Assembly (NCBI GenBank): GCA_002005505.1
Contig: KV908391.1
Span: 487,831 to 497,830, forward strand
Source of the DNA: Botryococcus braunii
Lineage: Eukaryota; Chlorophyta; Trebouxiophyceae
Reading direction: 5' to 3'
DNA length: 10,000 nt
This document shows, piece after piece, positions 1 through 10,000 of this stretch. Position numbers and translations under genes: made by a program. Numbering within the stretch: the stretch's first letter is position 1; every line of letters starts with the position of its first letter. The notes under the pieces are model-generated. The model saw nothing but the letters and a program-made list of their open reading frames with translations, was not told where the DNA came from and searched no databases.

Positions 1-50
<50 letters not shown>

Positions 51-79
51 TGTCTGTCTGTCTGTCTGCCTGTCTGTCT
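1..79. repeat. (TG)n followed by (TGTC)n microsatellite
   Basis: About 24 uninterrupted TG units run from the window edge and pass into a TGTC tetranucleotide array with one TGCC interruption. The array is cut by the window boundary. Open frames across it (VCVCVC, CLSVCLSV) are products of the repeat and not genes. Confidence 0.97.
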
Positions 80-214
80 CCCCTCACCCACCCCCCTCCC
101 CGTCCTCTTTTCTCTCTCCCTCTCCACGCCTCCCTCCCTCCTCCTTACCTCCCCCCCCCCTCTCTCTCCCCCTCTTTGCCCCCCCTTCTCTCCCCCCCCC
201 CCTGCCCCTCTGTC
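80..214. repeat. C/T-rich polypyrimidine tract
   Basis: Almost pure C and T with C runs of 6-10 and short CT and CCCT stretches, continuing directly from the TG/TGTC array. It is low-complexity sequence and lies upstream of the first exon recognised on the plus strand. It may be intron or 5' flank of that gene. Confidence 0.9.
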
Positions 215-440
215 ATGCCTTCACACAAGCACCCCTGCAAGTATATCACACATTCGCCACATCTCGTCAAAACTTCCATGCTTGGCTTCCGTGCACGAAA
301 CTGATCCACATGACCCCTTCTGTGGTGCCTAAGCAGAGCATTTCTCAAACACGACTCCTGGGAAGGTGCGTGGGCAGGGGGCATACAATGGCTGGCTTCT
401 GGATCCACTTCTTGCCAAATGCAAATCCATAAATTCCTAG
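215..440 (+). other. Upstream flank of the DUF4346 gene, possible small exon 334-365
   Basis: Non-repetitive sequence. A donor-like AAG|gtgcgt sits at 363-371. An AG at 332-333 would allow a small exon of about 30 nt (334-365) that leaves in phase 0 and could join exon 441-519 in phase 0, adding roughly SNTTPGK before KEEWQ. The upstream pyrimidine tract is weak. I do not see a start codon that clearly belongs to the gene, so the 5' end is unresolved. Confidence 0.3.
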
Positions 441-3151
<2,711 letters not shown>

Positions 3152-4000
3152 CTACATATCTTTTGTCTGCTAGATCTTAATGCATATCCACGCCATGGTA
3201 CTGCTCATCGACGTTTAGGTCGTTGTAGGTACTTGTTACTTGCTTCATGGTCCATTGGGTCCATAGCAGCGGGAGTGCCGAGGTTAATGAAGTCAAGGAG
3301 CTCTCAGAACCCTTGCGGAAGGTAGACACTTCCACATGACTCTGCCTAGAGGAGAATGCATACGAAAGGAACCCATGTCCCAGGTACCTTTGGGATCTTG
3401 ATCAGGCTTCGTTTGCTGATTGAGTATATATTCTTGTCAATCCCGCACAATCTGGTAATTGATGTGAACCTGTCGAAGGCTTACTGGGCCTGGAGGGCTT
3501 CTACTTACGGATGGCTTCGTGGTTAGTGCGTCCTGACGGTGCAGATAACAATCAGGGCCCCCGCCAAAGCTTACAATACCATAGATGTTGCATACTGGTA
3601 CAATAGTAATGTATTTTATGGGTCCTTTTCGTGATAATCTAATCAGCCAAAATCACGCGGCTGCTCTACCCCCTCCTCATTGTAGGAGACTCGTATATTA
3701 ATAAGGAATGAAATAGAGACCCTTCAGTAAAGCGCCATATATTTAATTTCACAGCATGCAGCAAACGTAAATAGGCTTGCAAGATGCCTATCCTCGCATC
3801 AAAACCTGCAATCAAATCATTCAGCAGCAATATCGTCGTCTGTGTTTGTTCATTTCTTTTCCGTAGCATGGTATTTGATTTAGACCCACCAGACCAGACC
3901 AACACATAACATTATGGTGATACCTAAGAAGTCCCAAAAACAGCAGATCTGAATCAGCCCCATGTGATGACAGCAGGAGATGCCCCTGACATTACTAGTT
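3152..4000. other. Spacer between convergent genes
   Basis: Unique sequence with no canonical AATAAA near 3151 and no repeat array. A minus-strand frame at 3666-3905 follows an acceptor-like gatttgattgcag and reads FDARIGILQAYLRLL before a TAG; it could be a terminal exon of the minus-strand gene but nothing links it in phase. On the plus strand a good acceptor-like tract (ttcttttccgtag, about 3853-3867) precedes a short frame. I see no firm gene. Confidence 0.5.
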
Positions 4001-4149
4001 ACTGCCATTTAAACGAAAGTTCTTGAACGAGGTAGCCAATCCAAGGCTACATACCCACTTCTTGCCAATGAATTTTCCGGTCCTTTGACTTCGCAAACTT
4101 GGACTTGAAATTGCTGGGCTAAATGCTGGACATATGCATTACTACTTAC

Positions 4150-4161
4150 CTGCAAATGCCA
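4150..4161 (-). other. Possible 12-nt micro-exon
   Basis: On the minus strand a good acceptor (cggtcgggtttacag) is followed after 12 bases, TGGCATTTGCAG, by a near-consensus donor (gtaagt). Twelve bases keep any reading frame. It lies downstream of the Trp/Cys-rich minus exon, whose possible donors all leave in phase 2. A further weak exon could follow at about 4064-4110. This could equally be chance. Confidence 0.25.
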
Positions 4162-4194
4162 CTGTAAACCCGACCGAAATAAGGAGAATCCCCC

Positions 4195-4235
4195 TCCCCC
4201 CCCCCCCCCCCCCGGGGGGACACGCTCGCGCACCC

Positions 4236-4330
<95 letters not shown>

Positions 4331-4335
4331 GCGCA
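4195..4335. repeat. C run - G run - CG - (CA)n microsatellite
   Basis: About 18 C (4196-4213), then six G, a CG-rich link, (CA) of about 42 units at 4243-4326, and a CG/CA tail. It has the same architecture as the arrays at 2160 and 5963: homopolymer, alternating CG, then CA/TG. Confidence 0.97.
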
Positions 4336-4436
4336 CGCCCCTGAAGGGCAATGCAAGTCCAGCTCTGAGGCGGGAACTAGAAAAGGTAAGGGGAAACTAT
4401 CCACACAATGTAACTGAATACCTCATGAAGAATTTC

Positions 4437-7610
<3,174 letters not shown>

Positions 7611-7619
7611 CGGGGGTGA

Positions 7620-8230
7620 TGGATTACTATTGTGTGACTATATGTATATCACAGAAAGATGCACTGTTGCTTGCAGAACTTAGAGCGACGGTCTGTACAT
7701 GACACCGGGTCGATACATGGCCGGGAGCTCGTCCCCTCAAACTTGCGGCACCTCAGTGAAGGACGACTTAAATTGGGGCTGACCAAGCTGCAAGGCAGTG
7801 TTCTATCTAAAAATTAGATTAGGTTTTGGAAAGACAGAACGGCAGCAGCTGTCGAGGTGGTTATGAAAGCGTTGGGGTGATCGCGGTGACGGTACTTCCT
7901 CGTGGCGATGCCGCGTTGAATGGCCATTTTCGGCGAGGTGATGCCGCAATTACCAACGGCATAGGCTAGGGCGCCTTAGACGATGTCCTCCATGCTCAAG
8001 GTCCTTGTACCTGGTGTTTACCAGAGGTATTCATTCTATTGGGAAAAATAGCAGAAAATATCAGGTATTAGGGTTTAGGAATTATTTAGAGATTTGCAAA
8101 TTTTTGTTGCTGAACCTTAGACGGATTGATACCGGGATGTGTGAACACTGGAGACCCTACCAGCCAATCTGTCAGAAATTCGCCAGAAATGCTCAAAATC
8201 CATCTTAAATTTTAAGGAGCCATTTTTTCA
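7620..8230. other. Region upstream of the minus gene, candidate plus exon 7677-7817
   Basis: On the plus strand an acceptor-like gttgcttgcag is followed by a 46-codon frame (NLERRSVHDTGSIHGREL..., TAG at 7815-7817) that could be a terminal exon of a divergent gene; support is weak. The stretch 7850-7980 is richer in CG and repeats words such as GATGCCGC. Around 8068-8076 lies TTAGGGTTT, resembling a plant-type telomere repeat or telo-box. No other gene is seen. Confidence 0.25.
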
Positions 8231-8445
8231 ATGATTTGTAAGAAAACTGAGGTTTAGGACGAGGGCACTAGACCCCCGCTGCCACGTATACAACAGCATG
8301 AGAAAAAGGTAAAAGGTAGAAAGTAACTGGTAAAAGCAAAAGGCAAATGTCGAAAATCTAAAAGGTCGATGTCTTCTAAAACGTTTAAGATGTAATGTAC
8401 CAGCAGATATCCTCAAGCTCTCCCACTTGGGTTTGCAAATTGCAA

Positions 8446-8500
8446 ATCTCTCCCTCCCTCCCTCCCTCCCTCCCTCCCTCTCTCTCTCTCTCCCCCCCCC
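8446..8500. repeat. (CTCC)n / (TC)n / C run
   Basis: About eight CTCC units, six or so TC units and a C run of nine, followed by further pyrimidines up to 8520. It doubles as the pyrimidine tract ahead of the acceptor-like ctacag at 8521-8526. Confidence 0.92.
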
Positions 8501-8526
8501 TCCCTCTTCCTTCCTCTTCCCTACAG

Positions 8527-8598
8527 GACCAAACTATTTATGCACACTTCCCCTATCATTTGGCCCCTAGGTTCGTGTCCCTACATGATGGATTTATG
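8527..8598 (+). CDS. Candidate plus-strand exon (DQTIYAHFPYHL...)
   Basis: Acceptor cttccctacag and donor ATG|gtatgc enclose exactly 24 codons in phase 0 reading DQTIYAHFPYHLAPRFVSLH and DGFM. The strong pyrimidine tract is part of a microsatellite, so the acceptor may be accidental. Joining to the acceptor at 8691-8692 would give 13 more codons and a stop. No family recognised. Confidence 0.28.
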
Positions 8599-8705
8599 GT
8601 ATGCGGTTAGAATAGGCTTCACTCTTAATTTTAAATTGCGGGTGCCTCTGCAAAGGGGCACACATATTCTCTCTTATTTGATTTTCCAATAGAAGTCAGA
8701 CTTAC

Positions 8706-8793
8706 TATCTCCCTTGGGTATCAGGAGTCTCTGAAGTCCCTCCACGGCCACAACCTGAAGCATCTTGAAGGTTTTACTCCGACGATAGATCCA
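8706..8793 (-). CDS. Candidate minus-strand exon (WIYRRSKTFKMLQ...)
   Basis: Ends at GATA|gtaagt, a consensus donor, after 29 codons reading WIYRRSKTFKMLQVVAVE and GLQRLLIPKGD; the acceptor (cacatgtgaag) is weaker. The opposite strand is also open over the same bases (LTISLGYQESLKSLHGHN...) behind the good acceptor attttccaatag at 8692, so which strand codes, if either does, is unresolved. Confidence 0.3.
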
Positions 8794-9017
8794 CTTCACA
8801 TGTGCGAGTGAAAGTTCAAGTCACAGTAATAGCATGTGAAAGTACAATTTATGTGTTTGACCATCATGACTTGTATGTACACAGCCAAGACCTTGTTCGA
8901 CAAGCACATCCTACATCTGTATTTGGAGATGTGTATATAATTATAAATATGTGTGCTCAAGTATACATTTCAGATTACGTGCAATAGGACTTACTTACAC
9001 GGACCAGATCGTAGAAG

Positions 9018-9060
9018 GTATCACTTGTAAATTACAAGTGATACAAGTTACAAGTTGTAA
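9018..9060. repeat. Perfect hairpin plus adjacent palindrome
   Basis: GTATCACTTGTAA and its exact complement TTACAAGTGATAC flank a single A (9018-9044). Directly beside it lies a second palindrome, TTACAA-G-TTGTAA (9048-9060), which reuses the same TTACAAGT word. This could be the end of a foldback or MITE-like element, or a structured site. No flanking duplication was identified. Confidence 0.85.
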
Positions 9061-9101
9061 TCCCAGAGTGACTTCCCCTGATGTCCCTCGGCAAACATAA
9101 A

Positions 9102-9400
9102 GCCGTGTTTGGGATATATATGTGCTTGACTATTCAGATATACAGGTGTGATACATATTGTCATGGGACCCCAACGTTTGAGAAAAGTCTCGCAAGGAAT
9201 TTGTGTTGGTCAGCTACTGAGGGACTCCAACTCGGACCTCCACCACTAGAAAGACATATGTCCCAAACATGTCTCTCAAGTGTCCCAAAACAGTGCCTTG
9301 GGATACGTTTAGGAGTCATCCCAAGCGTGTTTGAGATATCTACTGGACATGCTGGGGAGTTTGTAAGGGGGTCCAGGTTGGGAATATCCCAAAAATTTTG
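9102..9400. repeat. Field of related TTTGGGATA motifs in both orientations
   Basis: CCGTGTTTGGGATAT (9103-9117) recurs as GCGTGTTTGAGATAT (9325-9339). Inverted copies occur as TCCCAAAC (about 9261) and TCCCAAAA (about 9282 and 9387), and TTGGGATA occurs near 9298. This looks like a decayed dispersed element with subrepeats. Open frames cross it on both strands (plus 9081-9401, minus 9161-9565) and I could not assign either. Confidence 0.4.
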
Positions 9401-9565
9401 AACATGTACATATGTTGTACAATTTTCCTTTTCTCGAAACCCTGCAAACATCAAAAGAGCAATCCGTGGGGCAGATATCAAGCGAAAGAATAGGTCCTCG
9501 AAGGAGAACCACTGCAGACGGACATTTTGTCTACACAAATCTCCCGAGACCAGATACATAAACAC
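9161..9565 (-). CDS. Unassigned open frame, 134 codons
   Basis: The upstream third (WFSFEDLFFRLISAPRIALL, following an acceptor-like tccgtctgcag) is the most protein-like. The downstream part overlaps the repeated TTTGGGATA motifs and an open plus-strand frame. No domain recognised; it may be an exon, transposon remnant or chance. Confidence 0.15.
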   Translation of the reverse strand: MFMYLVSGDLCRQNVRLQWFSFEDLFFRLISAPRIALLMFAGFREKENCTTYVHVQNFWDIPNLDPLTNSPACPVDISNTLGMTPKRIPRHCFGTLERHVWDICLSSGGGPSWSPSVADQHKFLARLFSNVGVP

Positions 9566-9618
9566 CAGAGATCGTGCTCAAACCCTGGGTGAGAGGCGAC
9601 AAAGAGTCAAAGGCCTTC

Positions 9619-9875
9619 TTAGATGGAAAAGGATTTGGGGCGCATTGCTAATCGGCAAGCAAGCTTAGGCTGTGAAAATCTCTGACCATAAACGGAATCT
9701 GGTCCACTGGGAAGCAACAGCTCTTTAGAAGCAGAGTCCTTCCACAGTGCTGAGGGAGAATGCCGAATGCTCAGGTCCAGCCCTGCTCTAGAGCATGCCA
9801 TTTCTCTGGCCGGCTTTCTTAATAGCTGCACAAGCCTGTTTGCAAAGCCTTTCACTACGCACTGTGGATTCGTCC
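9619..9875 (-). CDS. Unassigned open frame beside the terminal CA array
   Basis: About 84 codons of non-repetitive minus-strand frame (CVVKGFANRLVQLLRKPARE... then SALWKDSASKELLLP) ending at a stop at 9619. Upstream it runs into the CA array, so its start is not visible. A second minus frame is partly open over the same bases (TVRSERLCKQACAAIKKAG). No family recognised. Confidence 0.18.
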
Positions 9876-9876
<1 letters not shown>

Positions 9877-9972
<96 letters not shown>

Positions 9973-10000
9973 GCGCGCGCGTACGCGCACTCACACACAC
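9877..10000. repeat. (CA)n microsatellite with alternating CG tail
   Basis: About 45 CA units (9877-9967) followed by a CG/CA link and more CA at the window edge. It again shows the CA-to-CG transition seen in the other arrays. Confidence 0.97.

Noticed and set aside
2..432. Open frames of 100-142 codons over the TG and C/T tracts
   Set aside because: Translation of dinucleotide and polypyrimidine repeat; no splice or protein signal apart from the possible small exon at 334-365.
3360..3560. Reverse-transcriptase-like fragment
   Set aside because: A few words suggested a retroelement, but stops interrupt every frame and no catalytic motif was found.
8060..8080. Telomere-like TTAGGGTTT
   Set aside because: Less than two units, so not a telomeric array; as a telo-box it would need a nearby promoter, which was not identified.

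Overview
The window reads as nuclear DNA of a eukaryote: GT-AG introns break every plausible gene, long dinucleotide arrays (TG/CA, CT/GA, CG) and C or G runs fill the introns and spacers, and nothing looks like a bacterial operon. The best-supported gene carries a protein domain I associate with cyanobacteria (DUF4346). This suggests a photosynthetic eukaryote with a secondary plastid. A brown-alga-like stramenopile would fit the intron density and the gtac-type splice donors, but the lineage is an inference.

Plus strand, 441-3151: a gene in at least six short exons, joined below from splice sites, phase and protein continuity. Exons 1555-1724, 1874-1952, 2522-2610 and 3090-3151 join in frame into a DUF4346-type C-terminus ending in YIQD and a TGA stop. 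Exons 441-519 and 565-661 join the same frame and probably supply a less familiar N-terminal part; the true start lies upstream of 441 or outside the window. The last two introns (1953-2521 and 2611-3089) are packed with microsatellites.

Minus strand, 7610 down to about 4437: a second split gene. Exon 7395-7610 starts with ATG, exon 6450-6554 encodes one transmembrane segment, and exon 4437-4775 is a Trp/Cys-rich segment. All three join in phase 0 and give a single-pass type II membrane protein. Its intron holds a microsatellite complex of about 550 bp (5653-6205) and another well-formed minus-strand exon (5449-5548) that cannot be joined to its neighbours in phase. The two genes converge on a spacer (3152 to about 4000) with no clear content.

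7620-10000: no firm gene. There are short candidate exons on both strands (7677-7817, 8527-8598, 8706-8793), weak open frames at 9161-9565 and 9619-9875, a perfect 13-bp hairpin at 9018-9044, a field of related TTGGGATA/GTTTGGGA motifs at 9100-9400 that may be a dispersed repeat, and a terminal CA array. No tRNA, rRNA, CRISPR array or complete transposon was recognised.
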